From positions 1-50,442 of the forward strand of contig PDHQ01000254.1 in NCBI GenBank assembly GCA_003339415.1: DNA of 50,442 nt. The letters are read 5' to 3'. This document shows positions 9,292 to 19,359 of the stretch, piece by piece. The position numbers and the translations under genes are program-made. The first letter of the stretch is position 1. The number at the start of each line of letters is the position of its first letter. The stretch comes from Ophiocordyceps camponoti-saundersi (nom. inval.). Its lineage: Eukaryota > Ascomycota > Sordariomycetes > Hypocreales > Ophiocordycipitaceae. Under the pieces are notes generated by a model. It was not told the DNA's origin. It saw nothing but the letters and a program-made list of their open reading frames with translations, and did not search any database.

Positions 9292-10641
9292 TTATTTAGT
9301 TTTCTTGCTGAACTTCTCTGCGCATACTGGGCAGTACCAAGTTCCATTGGGTTCACTTTTCAGCCCAACGCAAACCCAATGAAACCACTCAAGTGGGCAA
9401 CTTTCGTTATCACATGCCACCATCTTACCGTAACTAACGTTATGGCACAGGCAATACTTTTTGTCGTCGCCACCTTCCTCTTCGTCGTCCTCGGCGTCTC
9501 CGACGACTTCGTCACCATCCGCATCTTTCCTGTCAACTGCCGGAGTCCCTCTCGATCGGGCTTCGTGCAAATCTTCGTCGTCGCCACTGACGCTCTCTGC
9601 CTCCGACAAGTCACTATCTGCCGTTGAGACAGGCGAGTTCCTGGCCGACGCCTTCTTCACCCGTGAGAGCGAGGATTTGTGCGTCGTCTTCTTTCGAGGC
9701 GCCGCGCTCGGAGTACCCCGTCGACTACCAGACCCAGACACACCCTTGACCGAGCCAGTGCGTGGAGCCGCACTACCAGCCCTCGCAATGCTGCCTACCG
9801 GCCCTGTAGCAGGGCCACTTTTAGGTGTACCAGGGCCGATCGAGGAATGTCTCGAAAGGCCGCTTGATGCCACAGGTGCGTTTGCCGACCCCACATTGGA
9901 CCGAGGCCCACGTTTTGACGTTGGACCAGCAGATGTCTCGCGTTGTCGGCTGAGCATAATGCCTGTCGCCGGCGTGGCGGGTGCAGATGCCGCGTGTTGC
10001 GTGTAAGCCTGCTGGGCCTGGGCAATCCTTATCTGTGGATGCGCAGGTAGTCGTGTCATGGACGCGTTGGACGCACCAGGCGCCGGATTCGAAGGCGACA
10101 ACGTCGGGCCGCCGAGGGTGCCTACGGCGGCGGCGGCGGCAGCGTCGGGGTTGACGGACCGGTCCGAGGGCGCGGTATGATTAGCTGCACTGGGACGTAG
10201 TAACGACGGCACCTCGTCGGGATCTGCAAAGCTAGGTTCTCCGCGGTCGTAGAGAAGCTTAACCTGCACGTCAAGGCTGCGTATATGTTTATCCACGATG
10301 ACTTGCATTCTCTGTGCCAGTGCAATCTTTTCTCGGGAAAGCTCGTCGGCGCGAGCGTAGAGCTCGCGGATCTGGGTACGCAAAACATCTTCCGTAGGGT
10401 TCGGCTCGAGACTGCCGTTGGACTTGATCCATTTTTGAATCTTTTCATCGCGTTCTTCAATTGAACGGATGCACTCGTTATATAGGCGATCCTTGTCTGT
10501 TATTTCATCCTGCATAAAGCGTATTTCTTCGGGCAGATTCTGGACGCGGTTGGTCCAGTCGTCCAGGATCAACGCAGGGTCCAGTGGCTCCGCTTGGGGC
10601 ATCTTCTTTACGAAGTCAATCGTCAAGTCGTCTCTAGGCAT
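9292..10641 (-). CDS. YNG2: ING-family PHD-finger protein, NuA4 subunit Yng2-like
   Basis: A nuclear reader subunit, most likely of the NuA4 histone H4/H2A acetyltransferase; ING PHD fingers bind histone H3 trimethylated at K4. The protein has 449 residues from the ATG at 10641. The open frame extends a few codons upstream without an ATG, so MPRDDL is the start. The ING N-terminal helical domain spans about 22-132 ([21 protein letters not shown] and following). A Ser/Ala/Pro/Gly-rich linker covers about 140-330, with basic then acidic patches at 330-393. The C-terminal PHD finger is complete: C397, C399, C410, C415, H421, C424, C437, C440, with cage aromatics in KKYCLC, SYGKM and EWFHW. Yng2 is preferred over Pho23 (Rpd3L) because of the N-terminal domain, but this is family-level judgement. 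The gene is divergent from HOS2. Confidence 0.85.
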   Translation of the reverse strand: MPRDDLTIDFVKKMPQAEPLDPALILDDWTNRVQNLPEEIRFMQDEITDKDRLYNECIRSIEERDEKIQKWIKSNGSLEPNPTEDVLRTQIRELYARADELSREKIALAQRMQVIVDKHIRSLDVQVKLLYDRGEPSFADPDEVPSLLRPSAANHTAPSDRSVNPDAAAAAAVGTLGGPTLSPSNPAPGASNASMTRLPAHPQIRIAQAQQAYTQHAASAPATPATGIMLSRQRETSAGPTSKRGPRSNVGSANAPVASSGLSRHSSIGPGTPKSGPATGPVGSIARAGSAAPRTGSVKGVSGSGSRRGTPSAAPRKKTTHKSSLSRVKKASARNSPVSTADSDLSEAESVSGDDEDLHEARSRGTPAVDRKDADGDEVVGDAEDDEEEGGDDKKYCLCHNVSYGKMVACDNESCPLEWFHWVCVGLKSEPNGTWYCPVCAEKFSKKTK

Positions 10642-11876
10642 GATGGTCAATCATATGCTACAAGTAGCTGGTGGCCCAGAATAAGACGCCGTGCCTTGAC
10701 AAAGAATGGTTAAACGATCGAACAAGGGCAAGAAGTTCAAGAGGAAAGCGTGAAGGAGGAAGAGAGCCAGCCGAGATGCGACTTGAGTTGCAACTTGCGA
10801 CAGGGCAACAGAAAAAGAGGCATAGAATTTGGGAAAAAGCTCGATGATTGGCGTGAGGCAAGGGTAAAAAGCAAGCGAATAGGGTTGAAGATGAACATGG
10901 GACGAAGCATACAGACTTTGTATCTGTTTGGGGGTACGAAAGGTTTCCGACAGCCCAGCCAAAGTAACTCTTGGAGAACGATGTGGAAGAATAATTGACG
11001 AGGCAAACTGGCATTATTGGGTGGCATAGCCTGTCAGATTGCAAGAGCCTTCCACCGTCGTCGACCAGGCCCCTTAACCCCTCAGCAGCGTTGCGCGATG
11101 CAGTAGCGATAGATGCCCATGCATTTGTACATGGACAATAAGTGAGAAAGGTAAGTCACTAACCTTGCGATCGCCTTTTGCTCTTGTCGCTAGTTGGCGA
11201 AGAGGCCAGTGGCTTTCACTGGGCCTTTCTGTCACCTCTCTCCTTCCGGGTTGGGCACGAGAGCCGTCAAATTCAGCTGATGCCGACGGCAGCGAGGCCA
11301 TCGGCCGAAGTGGCGCAGTCTAAATGTAGGTACCTAGGTAGAACGGGTCACCTAAATGGAGAGAAATTCAACTCAAGCACATTGCGTTTTGTCGTTTCGT
11401 TCGGTTCGGACCAGTGCAGCGTGTTGATTAATGACTTGTTGGTCCGCCTTTCCTTTAGGTGCTAATTGTCCTCTGTTACATTAGGTAGGTAGGGTAGGTA
11501 GGGTAGGTAGGTAAGGTAGGTAAGGAGTAGGTAGGTAGGTATAAATAAGGACTGTGAATTGTTGGGAAGGCTCTACAGATAGGCTTCGGATTAAGTTTGA
11601 TGCGGTACATCCTTGGACCGACTCCGAGGAACGGGCATGCGATACCGAATTGGCGAACCCCGAGTCATCAGCTTCGTCCAGCATCCGACGGCTTCAAGCA
11701 CCAAAGACGCCATGCTCGCAGGCGCTTCCTCTTGATACCAAAGTTATTCCGACCGAGGGACAACATGCTAGGAAGTCTGAGTGATTCAACCTACGAATAC
11801 ATACATTCTCACTTCTTGCTCCGGACCTTCACTGTCGACTCAGCAGAACCTGGCACCAGCTCTTCGGGCCGGAGTT
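10642..11876. promoter_or_regulatory. Divergent regulatory region between YNG2 and HOS2
   Basis: This 1.2-kb region carries no supportable gene. On the minus strand the part next to YNG2 (10700-10900) is pyrimidine-rich, typical of fungal 5' leaders. 11320-11350 has an AGGTACCTAGGT palindromic stretch. 11484-11541 is a TAGG/AGGT microsatellite followed by tataaataagg (about 11540-11550), which could serve as a TATA box for HOS2. Several short ORFs lack family resemblance. Confidence 0.55.
11484..11541 (+). repeat. Imperfect AGGT/TAGG microsatellite
   Basis: A run of taggtaggtaggg-type units with one- to two-base interruptions, about 335-390 bp upstream of the HOS2 start. Similar AGGT units recur upstream of the SUN gene. 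Confidence 0.9.
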
Positions 11877-13373
11877 ATGGCCACGAGCCCTTACAGCCTG
11901 CGCGTTCCAAGACCCAATTACCTCCCCCACAAGCCCGATGTCGACTCCCAGAATCCCATCGTGGAGGAGTATAATGCCCCGCTGGCCTTGCTCGGGGAGG
12001 CGGAGAATGCCCGATTCTTTAACAAGTGCAAACGCCTTGCCCAAGAGTCGGGCATTACCCGCCCCAAAGGCTATAATGTTTCCTACCACTGTAACCCGGA
12101 CATGGAGAAGCATCACTTCGGCATGACTCACCCGATGAAGCCGTGGCGGCTGACCCTCTCTAAATGCCTCATCTACTCCTATGGCATGTCGTTTGCCATG
12201 GACAATTACGTTTCCCGACCTGCCACGTATGAGGAGCTGGCCGACTTTCACTCTACCGACTATCTCGATTTTCTCGGCACCGTACTGCCCGAACCTGTCC
12301 CTCGTGACTTGGAAAACCAGAATCCTGATCTCAAGTTCAACCTGGGCGGTTCTGACTGCCCCTTATTTGAAGGGCTCTACGACTACTGTTCCATGTCCGC
12401 AGGCGGTGCCCTTGACGCGGCCAGGAAAATCTGTTCCCAACAGTCTGACATCGCAATCGCCTGGGGCGGTGGCCTTCATCACGCCAAGAAGGCGGAAGCA
12501 TCAGGCTTTTGTTACATCAACGACATCGTCGTTGCCATTCTTCAGCTCCTCCGCTTCTATCCTCGGGTCCTTTATATTGACATAGACGTTCACCACGGCG
12601 ATGGCGTTGAAGAGGCCTTCTTCTCTACTGACAGGGTCATGACAGTCTCCTTTCACAAATATGATCCAAACAACTTTTTCCCTGGTACAGGCGCCCTCGA
12701 CGACAACGGACCGAAGAATGAGAGCAATCCCGGAGCACATCACGCAGTCAACGTTCCACTTAACGATGGTATCACGGACGAGCAATACGATATGCTGTTC
12801 AACACCATCATCGGCAGAATAGTTGAGCGATTTCGGCCAAGCGCCATTGCGCTTCAATGTGGCGCCGATTCCCTCGCCGGCGACCGTCTGGGCCGATTCA
12901 ATCTACAGGTGCAGGGCCATGGGGCTTGCGTCAAGTTCTGCAAAAGGATGAACCTGCCCCTCATCCTCTTCGGCGGCGGCGGCTACACCCCCCGCAATGT
13001 TGCCCGCGCCTGGACCTACGAGACAAGCATAGCCGTCAATTGTCAGGACAAGATAAGCCCAATTATTCCACAACACGCCCCGTGGCGCGATCAGTTTCGA
13101 CAGGACACGCTGTTCCCCACTCTGGAGCAGATTCTGGGTGAACCACGGCAAAACCGAAATCCCCAAAAGCGGTTGCAGGACATTGTACAGCACGTTACGG
13201 AACAGCTTCGCTTCGTTCAGGCTGCGCCCAGTGTCCAGATGCAGAGCATTCCTCCAGATCTGGGCGCCATCAGGCAGGATGTCGAGGATAGGCTGAAGGA
13301 AGAGAGGGCCGAGGAGAACGAGGAGCTTCGTCGCGCCAAGGAGGTAGACGTCGGTATCCCCATGGAGTTCTAA
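11877..13373 (+). CDS. HOS2: Class I histone deacetylase, Hos2-like
   Basis: A zinc-dependent lysine deacetylase. In yeast Hos2 is the catalytic subunit of the Set3 complex, acting on H3/H4 in transcribed genes. The protein has 498 residues in a single exon, starting MATSPYSLRVP at the first ATG of the frame; upstream in-frame codons lack an ATG. Catalytic features are all present: HH201-202 in GGGLHHAKK, D237 and H239 in YIDIDVHHGDG, D331 in QCGADSL, and Y370 in GGGGYTPRN. Hos2-type rather than Rpd3-type text includes the N-terminal NPIVEEYNAPLALLGEAEN, LYDYC, DAARKI and the C-terminal APSVQMQSIPPDL. It has no long acidic tail of the Rpd3 kind. It is transcribed divergently from the acetyltransferase subunit YNG2. 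Class assignment is firm, Hos2 versus Rpd3 likely. Confidence 0.92.
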   Translation: MATSPYSLRVPRPNYLPHKPDVDSQNPIVEEYNAPLALLGEAENARFFNKCKRLAQESGITRPKGYNVSYHCNPDMEKHHFGMTHPMKPWRLTLSKCLIYSYGMSFAMDNYVSRPATYEELADFHSTDYLDFLGTVLPEPVPRDLENQNPDLKFNLGGSDCPLFEGLYDYCSMSAGGALDAARKICSQQSDIAIAWGGGLHHAKKAEASGFCYINDIVVAILQLLRFYPRVLYIDIDVHHGDGVEEAFFSTDRVMTVSFHKYDPNNFFPGTGALDDNGPKNESNPGAHHAVNVPLNDGITDEQYDMLFNTIIGRIVERFRPSAIALQCGADSLAGDRLGRFNLQVQGHGACVKFCKRMNLPLILFGGGGYTPRNVARAWTYETSIAVNCQDKISPIIPQHAPWRDQFRQDTLFPTLEQILGEPRQNRNPQKRLQDIVQHVTEQLRFVQAAPSVQMQSIPPDLGAIRQDVEDRLKEERAEENEELRRAKEVDVGIPMEF

Positions 13374-13752
13374 CAAATTTTGCCTACAACAACGAGCGAA
13401 ACTTATCTTCCGCGGCGGGGGAGAGTTATGAAGAATCCTTTCAACTATCAAAATCACGTGGTCAAATTGGCACAGGCGCAAGTGGCATTCGAAAGTCGGC
13501 TTGACGGGTCTGACTCTTTGGCCCGGACCGCTTGCCTGGCAATTTCAACCGCAGGCCGCAAGACACGACACCCGGCCGCCACTTTGATCGGTCCATTCCG
13601 ATCTGTTGTGCAACCAAGTGGCTCCACAGGCAGGCCGAAGCCCCCAAATCTCATCCGGCTCGCACCGCAAAGTCCAGTGATCCATATGAAGGGAAGATGT
13701 ATGCACAACGAAGATGTGAAACACAAAACTGAAGCAAAATACAACAAGCGAA
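13374..13752. other. Convergent 3' intergenic region HOS2/SUN
   Basis: 379 bp lie between two converging stop codons. Composition is normal and no conserved ORF is present. It should contain both 3' UTRs. Confidence 0.6.
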
Positions 13753-15147
13753 TCAGGAAAATACGATAACTGCTTTACCGCCAGGTTTCAACGTAGCCTG
13801 CAGGAAAATGAGCATGATGTCAAGGAATGTGTGAGGCACTGAATAACTCACGGTACAGCGTTTCATCTCGCTTCCAGTGGTGAACCTGGTGTACGAGCAG
13901 CCGCCCAGAACGTCACCCTCGATAGACACGTCGAAGTCGAGAGCGCAATCGCTGGTAGGCAAGTTGGGGAACAGACTGATGTATGTGTTTGTCCCATCGA
14001 AGCCGGTGCCGATGTTCAGGGGAGCCCAGTTGCCGGACTTGCCGCTGAGTGTTGTTTTGGAGTTTTTCCAGACGCATGCGTCCTCGGGTCCTAGCCCTGC
14101 CAGATTGACATAATACTGAGCGGACGTCGGTTTTCCTGCCCATTGATAGTAGCTCGTTTGATCGGGATTGGTGAGTTCGACTTGGGCGCCGGGGTTCGCG
14201 ACAGTGGGTATCGCCATATTCTCTGTTCCAGGGTAGTCGGTGCGGCAGAGGGTAACCTGCTCGCCTATCTTGTTCTTCACGACGACGCCTCCAACGCCCT
14301 TCTCGCAGAGTGTTTTGGACTCTGGACGAGTGAGCTCGAGGAAGCCATCCTTATTGCAGAAGAGACCACCGACGGATTCGTGGTTAGATCCCTGAACAGC
14401 CGGCCACTGAGTCTTTTGATACCCTGGTGGACAGGCATAAGAGCACATGGAGTCAGGAGAACATTTCTTGCCGGTGGCAATCTGACCAATGGCGGTAGCA
14501 AGGCTGAGGCTGAAACCAGGGACATGCTGAACACCACACCAGCCACCCATGTCGTGCCACTCGAGAGGAACTGCACCATATTCGGATGGAAACCGAGAGC
14601 ATTCAACGGTACCGCTCGGGAAATGCCTGGACAGACCGCCGGAGCCGGAAGGATTGTACTCGTGCTCCGTCTTGGAGTCATCCGAACCAGACTTAGAGTC
14701 GGGCTTGCTGGGCTGAGCAGCCTTGACGTTTGTGGTCTGCTGGTTCACGGCAGGCGGCGAGTGAGGAGGAGGGGGCGACGCCTTGTAGGTCGACTGCTTC
14801 TCGATAAACTTGGCACCAACATCGGGTGCTTGGGGACTGTTGACTGGCTTCGGCGGCTTAGACGCAGGCGGCACGGGGCCTTTCTGGGGCGTCGACTCAT
14901 GAACAATCACACAATGCTTGCTCTCGAGGCACTTCTCGGCCTCATCGTTTTTCATCGTCTTGCCGCCCATGTCCTGATAGACCGTTTCAACGGGGCTTTC
15001 CTCAAGTGTAGGTTGTGAGTTGGCCCTCTGGACCAGAGAGGCGGCGGCGACATTCTTTCTCGCGTGATGGTGGAAATGATGGTGTGAGCGCGCATAGACC
15101 GAAACGGCCAAGGCAATCACGAGAGTGTAGTTGACTAGAATCTTCAT
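13753..15147 (-). CDS. Secreted SUN-family cell wall protein (Sim1/Sun4/Uth1 type), 2 exons
   Basis: A fungal wall protein of the SUN family (glycoside hydrolase family 132), implicated in beta-glucan remodelling and septation. Exons on the minus strand are 15147-13852 and 13797-13753; the 54-bp intron 13851-13798 (gtgagt to ctgcag) lies close to the 3' end. The protein has 446 residues. Features: signal peptide with hydrophobic core (about 4-19), His-rich HHHFHHH (22-28), Pro/Ser/Lys-rich linker (about 85-180), SUN domain (about 182-446) starting CSRFPSEYGAVPLEW. The family cysteine spacing C-x5-C-x3-C-x24-C fits exactly (C229, C235, C239, C264). The last exon gives the usual ending KPGGKAVIVFS. 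The ATG at 15147 is chosen because it begins the signal peptide; longer in-frame readings are low-complexity leader sequence. Specific paralogue not assigned. Confidence 0.93.
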   Translation of the reverse strand: MKILVNYTLVIALAVSVYARSHHHFHHHARKNVAAASLVQRANSQPTLEESPVETVYQDMGGKTMKNDEAEKCLESKHCVIVHESTPQKGPVPPASKPPKPVNSPQAPDVGAKFIEKQSTYKASPPPPHSPPAVNQQTTNVKAAQPSKPDSKSGSDDSKTEHEYNPSGSGGLSRHFPSGTVECSRFPSEYGAVPLEWHDMGGWCGVQHVPGFSLSLATAIGQIATGKKCSPDSMCSYACPPGYQKTQWPAVQGSNHESVGGLFCNKDGFLELTRPESKTLCEKGVGGVVVKNKIGEQVTLCRTDYPGTENMAIPTVANPGAQVELTNPDQTSYYQWAGKPTSAQYYVNLAGLGPEDACVWKNSKTTLSGKSGNWAPLNIGTGFDGTNTYISLFPNLPTSDCALDFDVSIEGDVLGGCSYTRFTTGSEMKRCTVSYSVPHTFLDIMLIFLQATLKPGGKAVIVFS

Positions 15148-16590
15148 GGCCGTTGCCTGGTAGTGGGCGTCTTGTACTTCGTAGACAAAGTAGGTACCTA
15201 CAGTAGATAGAGAGGTAGGCAGGTAGGTAGTTAAGGATACTCTGTGTCGTGGAAAGCCAAAGGAGTGTTGGCAGGATAGAAAGAATGGACTCGACGCTGG
15301 CCTAATCGGCGAGTGACGAAGGGAAAGGAGTGGCCGAGTGTGAAGGTGAAGGAGAGAAAGGGGGGGGGGGGGAATCAAAGAAGGGAGCAGGTAGGGGGAG
15401 GGAAGAGAAAGGACCCAAGGAGAGGCAAAGAAGAATGAGTGAAAAGGGGGCTAAAGGGGCTCAGCCAGAGCAATCCTGGAAATTGCATGCCCGTGCCGCC
15501 AGAACGAATACAAATATTGGAATAATACAACATGTACCCGTACGGAGTACGTCCGTATCCGTACTACTTACCTTTTAACTGCGGACAACGTAGTAGGAGT
15601 AGGTAGGTAGGTAGGTAGAAGGTATGGATGAACGTGCATACCACGGACACTACTACCTAGTACGTGCATACCTGCATCCTGCCTATGCACATAAATATGT
15701 ACATACCTAGGTACCTATGTATGCTTTTTATGATAGGTAAATGTACGTCCGTATGCATATCCGTATGTTGTTCTCGGCGATGCAATTTGGCGTGAGACGG
15801 CCTCGGCGTTGCACACTGGGGCAGCTGACCTCCCAAAAGGGCGAGAAGGACGACCCTTGGCTAACGATGTTAATCCATGTATCTGCATATGTATGTGTGA
15901 TTGCACGCGTTTAATACTAGGTACTAACCTACCTACTCACTACCTAGGTACCTACCTCCTCAAGTGCCTAATAGAGACGGACCTAGGTAATTATATCCGT
16001 ACCAGCAAACGGTCCCGCTCAGGCGCTACGACGAAGCTCCGGTACCTGCAGGCTGCAGGCATGTTTGTGAAGTGGCGGTATGATTTATTATTTCAGCGAC
16101 ATATGCAGGAATCGCCTGGCAGGCAGCATGGTGATACCTACGTGTGTTTGTTATACGGATACCAGTATGTATGAATATGTTATAAGCATGTCGACGCGAT
16201 CAGGCTTTGTCAAAGAAGAGGAATCTTAAGCCAAGGCATGCCTTATAAATACCTCCTATTTGTTATTTGTTTCTTTTCAGACAGAAGCTAGTGCAGTTTA
16301 AGGTGAGGCAGGCAGGTAGGTATGTAGGTACCTATACTGAGGTTGTTCGTCGCTCCCGTTTCTTCCCCACTACGGAGAAAGCACTAAGGTGGATACCCGC
16401 GGGGACTATCCGTACTTCCCGCCTACCAGGTACCTACCTTCGCGCTCGGGGGGGGGGGGGGGGGGGTTTTGGACAGGGGGCCAAGATGCATTTGTCTTAT
16501 ATAACAACTGATAAGTGGGGCATAACAGCTGCCTAGAAGGGCTGTCAGCTAATCAGATACGCTATATACTGTTAAGGTCTTATAACAGTA
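15148..16590. promoter_or_regulatory. Upstream region of the SUN gene and island edge; low-complexity, no gene
   Basis: The first 330 bp reads as a pyrimidine-rich leader on the minus strand, common upstream of highly expressed fungal genes, with a G13 run at 15360-15372. Beyond it are scattered AGGTACCT palindromes, an AGGT microsatellite (about 15595-15618), ATGTACGT-type short repeats and a G19 run at 16448-16466. Short ORFs here show no family resemblance. RIP signatures begin at about 16560-16600. Confidence 0.6.
16448..16466 (+). repeat. Poly-G tract, 19 G
   Basis: An uninterrupted run of guanines about 100 bp from the start of the RIP desert. Length is prone to sequencing error. It could form a G-quadruplex. 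Confidence 0.9.
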
Positions 16591-18789
16591 CGCAGGGTTT
16601 AAAAGAAATTATAGTTAAAAATCACTTATAAGTAATTTAATTTTTTATAATTTAAATTACTAATTTTTACTTACTATAGTCCTTAAGGATAATAGTTATT
16701 AGTTTATTATAAGCCTTACTTATATATATAACGCTTATTAGCTATATTAAGGATAAGTATCTCCTTTAATAATTTCTTAAAAAAGATACTTATTCGCCAC
16801 TCTACCACGAATCTCCTAGTTAATAAAAAATTTTCCTACCTTAAGCCCCCTTTTAAAGGTAGCTAAAATAAGGCTATTATAAATTCTTACGAGCCTCGCC
16901 GCTATTAAGGGACCTAGCGGATTAATTCTCGTGGCCTAATATACTATATATAAAGCCCTACGCTGCTAAGCTTTCTAATAACCCCCTATTTAAGCTGGGA
17001 AAATAGCTTAGATACCGTAAAGGTATTGTTAACTAACCTAACTAATAAAAGACCTGCCCTTTAAGAGCTTCTATAGCTTATATAGCGGAAAAAAGAGCTA
17101 TCTTAAGATAATAAGGTTAAAGTTCGTGCCTTAAAGGCCTATACTAATTAGTTAATTCCTTTAATCTTAGAGGTAACTAGCTTTTCTTATTATTAAATTT
17201 AATATACTTTATTTAGCCCCCTTACTTTATATAAAAAATAACCTTTTAGTAGCTTTTTTTTTAAAAAGTAATTTAATTAGCTACGCCTCTTTCTTATAAA
17301 AAATATAACTTATCGTAATATTACTTAGTAAAACCTCTACTTTTTTATCTTAGGCTTTAAAAGCGTTAGCCTTATAGCCTTTTTATAAGCTATAAAGGAA
17401 TTAAGCTTTTATCGATATTATAAATAAAAGTAGCTAAAAATAAGCCCCTTAATTTAATAGAATAAAGTTATAATAATATAAGCTTTATTATAAGAATAAC
17501 TAAACTTAGAAAATTAGCTTAATAAGCTTATCCTTTTCTTTAATAAAACCTAGGCTATACATTCGGCTATAGGAGTTAAATATACTATTATTTATAATAC
17601 CGAAAATCCCTCTTCTTTTTAGCTTTTTTATTAAAAGCCTTATAGGTAAATATTTTAAAAGTCTTTTTATAATAAATAGAAAGGCCTTACTTTCCTCTAG
17701 CTTAAGGCTATTAGCGGCGTTTATTAGATTAACTATATTACCTTTATACTCCCTCTTATATGCTTATTCCTTAAAAAATAGCTAAATTAGATTATCTTTA
17801 TATATAATAATACCTTAGCGTATAAGGTATAAAGCGTTATATTATAGCTTATAAATAATTTAATCCCTATACTTTAATAAGCTCCTTATAGCCTTAACTT
17901 AAACTTAATTAAGTATATTTAAGCTTAGATAAAGGTTTAGATTAATTAAAATTACCTTACAGATAGCCGTAACACGTATAAGCTCTCTAAGGCTATTTAG
18001 AAGGCTTAGAGAGCCGTACTAAAAGACCTTCTTAAAGTATTATTATAAGGTATGCCTATAAGGCTTTAAAATATAATTAAGAGGTAAGGATATTAAACTA
18101 ATTATTAGAAAGTCTATTTACTTCTTTATATATATATTATACTAAGTAGAAAAAGTATCTTTACTTTTACCTTATATATAGGGCTTATAACTATTATTCT
18201 TAAGAACTATAAGTGATTTTTTATAAATTAAATATATATATAAAAGTAGTAAATATATTAATAGCTAGGATAGGTTAATATTAAGCCTTAAAAAGGTTTA
18301 ACTAACTATTATAATAAATATTTTAATAATAAATAAAGTAATAATTTAATTTAAACTAGGTTTACCTTAAACTTTTATAAGATTAACTATTATAAAAATA
18401 CTAATAAATAATATTACTTTTTATATTATTAATATACATATACCCTTCCTCTTATATTTAAAAAATATAAATAGACTAAGTATTTATTTTTAAAATAAAA
18501 AAATAAGATTATAAGAAAAGTTATTATAATACTAATAATATATAAGTAGGGCTATTCTTAGTTTGATATTTACCTTAAAAAAGTAAAAATTATATATTTT
18601 ACTAAGGTATAATTTTAAACTATTTATTATTATTTCGAATACCTTATAATATTAAGGTTATACTAACTATTATAGTAAGCTAATAATAATATACTCCTTA
18701 AAAAGATTAAAGCTATTACTAAGTTTTACTATTATTATTAAGTTTATAGCCTTATATTTTAGCGTTTTAAGTTTAAACTTTAAGATAAC
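16591..18789. other. RIP-degraded DNA, probably the 5' part of a copia element
   Basis: Strongly AT-rich, CA/TG-poor and full of stops. It directly precedes a recognisable copia integrase relic on the plus strand, so it may hold that element's gag and protease parts, but I could not recognise them and found no 5' LTR. Confidence 0.45.
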
Positions 18790-19359
18790 TAGGACTTTAA
18801 TTATAACGTTATTATTAATATCTTCTACCTTCTCTTAAAATTAATACTTTATATAATCGATATTACGATAATATTTTAAAGCGCTAGATTCCTCTTATTA
18901 TTTTTTATAAAATATATCTAAGAAATACTTAGATTATATTAACTTAATATATATCTTAAATTACTTAATATTATCCGCTATAACGCTATAACTAATTTTT
19001 TATTACTTAAGTTTTACTTAAACGCTTAGTTTATAAGTATATTATATATTTAAGTCCCGGTAAAAGTATATTAGTTAATTAGGAAAGTTAAATAATCCTA
19101 TTCCCCCTTTTAATATATATTCGATATTTTTTATAATAAGTTAAGAGCTTTAATTTTAAAAAAGTTTATTTTATAAATAGCTATTAAAGCTATAAATAAT
19201 ATTATAAAACTAAATAGCCTTATATTAACTTTTTTTATATTTAAGGTATACTTAAAAATTAACTAAAACTTACTTTTATATTAAATAATAATATAAAAAG
19301 CTAATATTATAAAAAAGTAATAAAGGACTTAAAGGTATATATAGCTAAGTAATAGTTAT
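18790..19359 (+). pseudogene. Ty1/copia integrase relic, 5' fragment of the outermost nested element
   Basis: With stops ignored, the plus strand reads as the core and C-terminal part of a fungal copia integrase. The segment aaagctataaataatattat (from 19196) matches the better-preserved copy at 25076, and an asparagine-rich NAITNF-like block lies near 18980. The reading breaks at 19359, exactly where the gypsy LTR starts, and resumes at 36770. Damage is mostly C-to-T and G-to-A, so this is an RIP pseudogene. Alignment by eye; boundaries approximate on the left. Confidence 0.7.
19355..19359 (+). repeat. Target site duplication GTTAT, left
   Basis: gttat precedes the left gypsy LTR and is repeated at 36770-36774 after the right LTR. 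Five bp is the usual LTR-retrotransposon duplication length. Confidence 0.75.

Noticed and set aside
10642..10650. Start of YNG2 a few codons upstream of 10641
   Set aside because: The codon at 10650-10648 is TTG, not ATG; the first ATG in frame is at 10641 and gives the expected MPRDDL start.
11149..11193. Possible HOS2 5' UTR intron (gtaagt to gctag)
   Set aside because: Only about 44 bp, with the ctaac element next to the donor rather than near the acceptor; not a credible fungal intron.
11597..11974. Open frame upstream of and overlapping the HOS2 start
   Set aside because: It runs in another frame across the start of HOS2 and shows no conserved motif; it is explained by HOS2 in the adjacent frame.
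14143..15018. Long plus-strand open frame (about 290 codons) antisense to the SUN gene
   Set aside because: It is the complement of a well-supported SUN coding region with exact cysteine spacing; the antisense translation has Arg/Leu-rich composition and no family features.
2759..15147. Specialised metabolite or defence gene cluster
   Set aside because: All seven genes are conserved housekeeping functions of unrelated pathways; there is no synthase, transporter, toxin or pathway regulator.
16267..16536. Small open frame spanning the G19 run
   Set aside because: The frame depends on the length of the G run, encodes a poly-Gly artefact and lacks a plausible start context or homologue.
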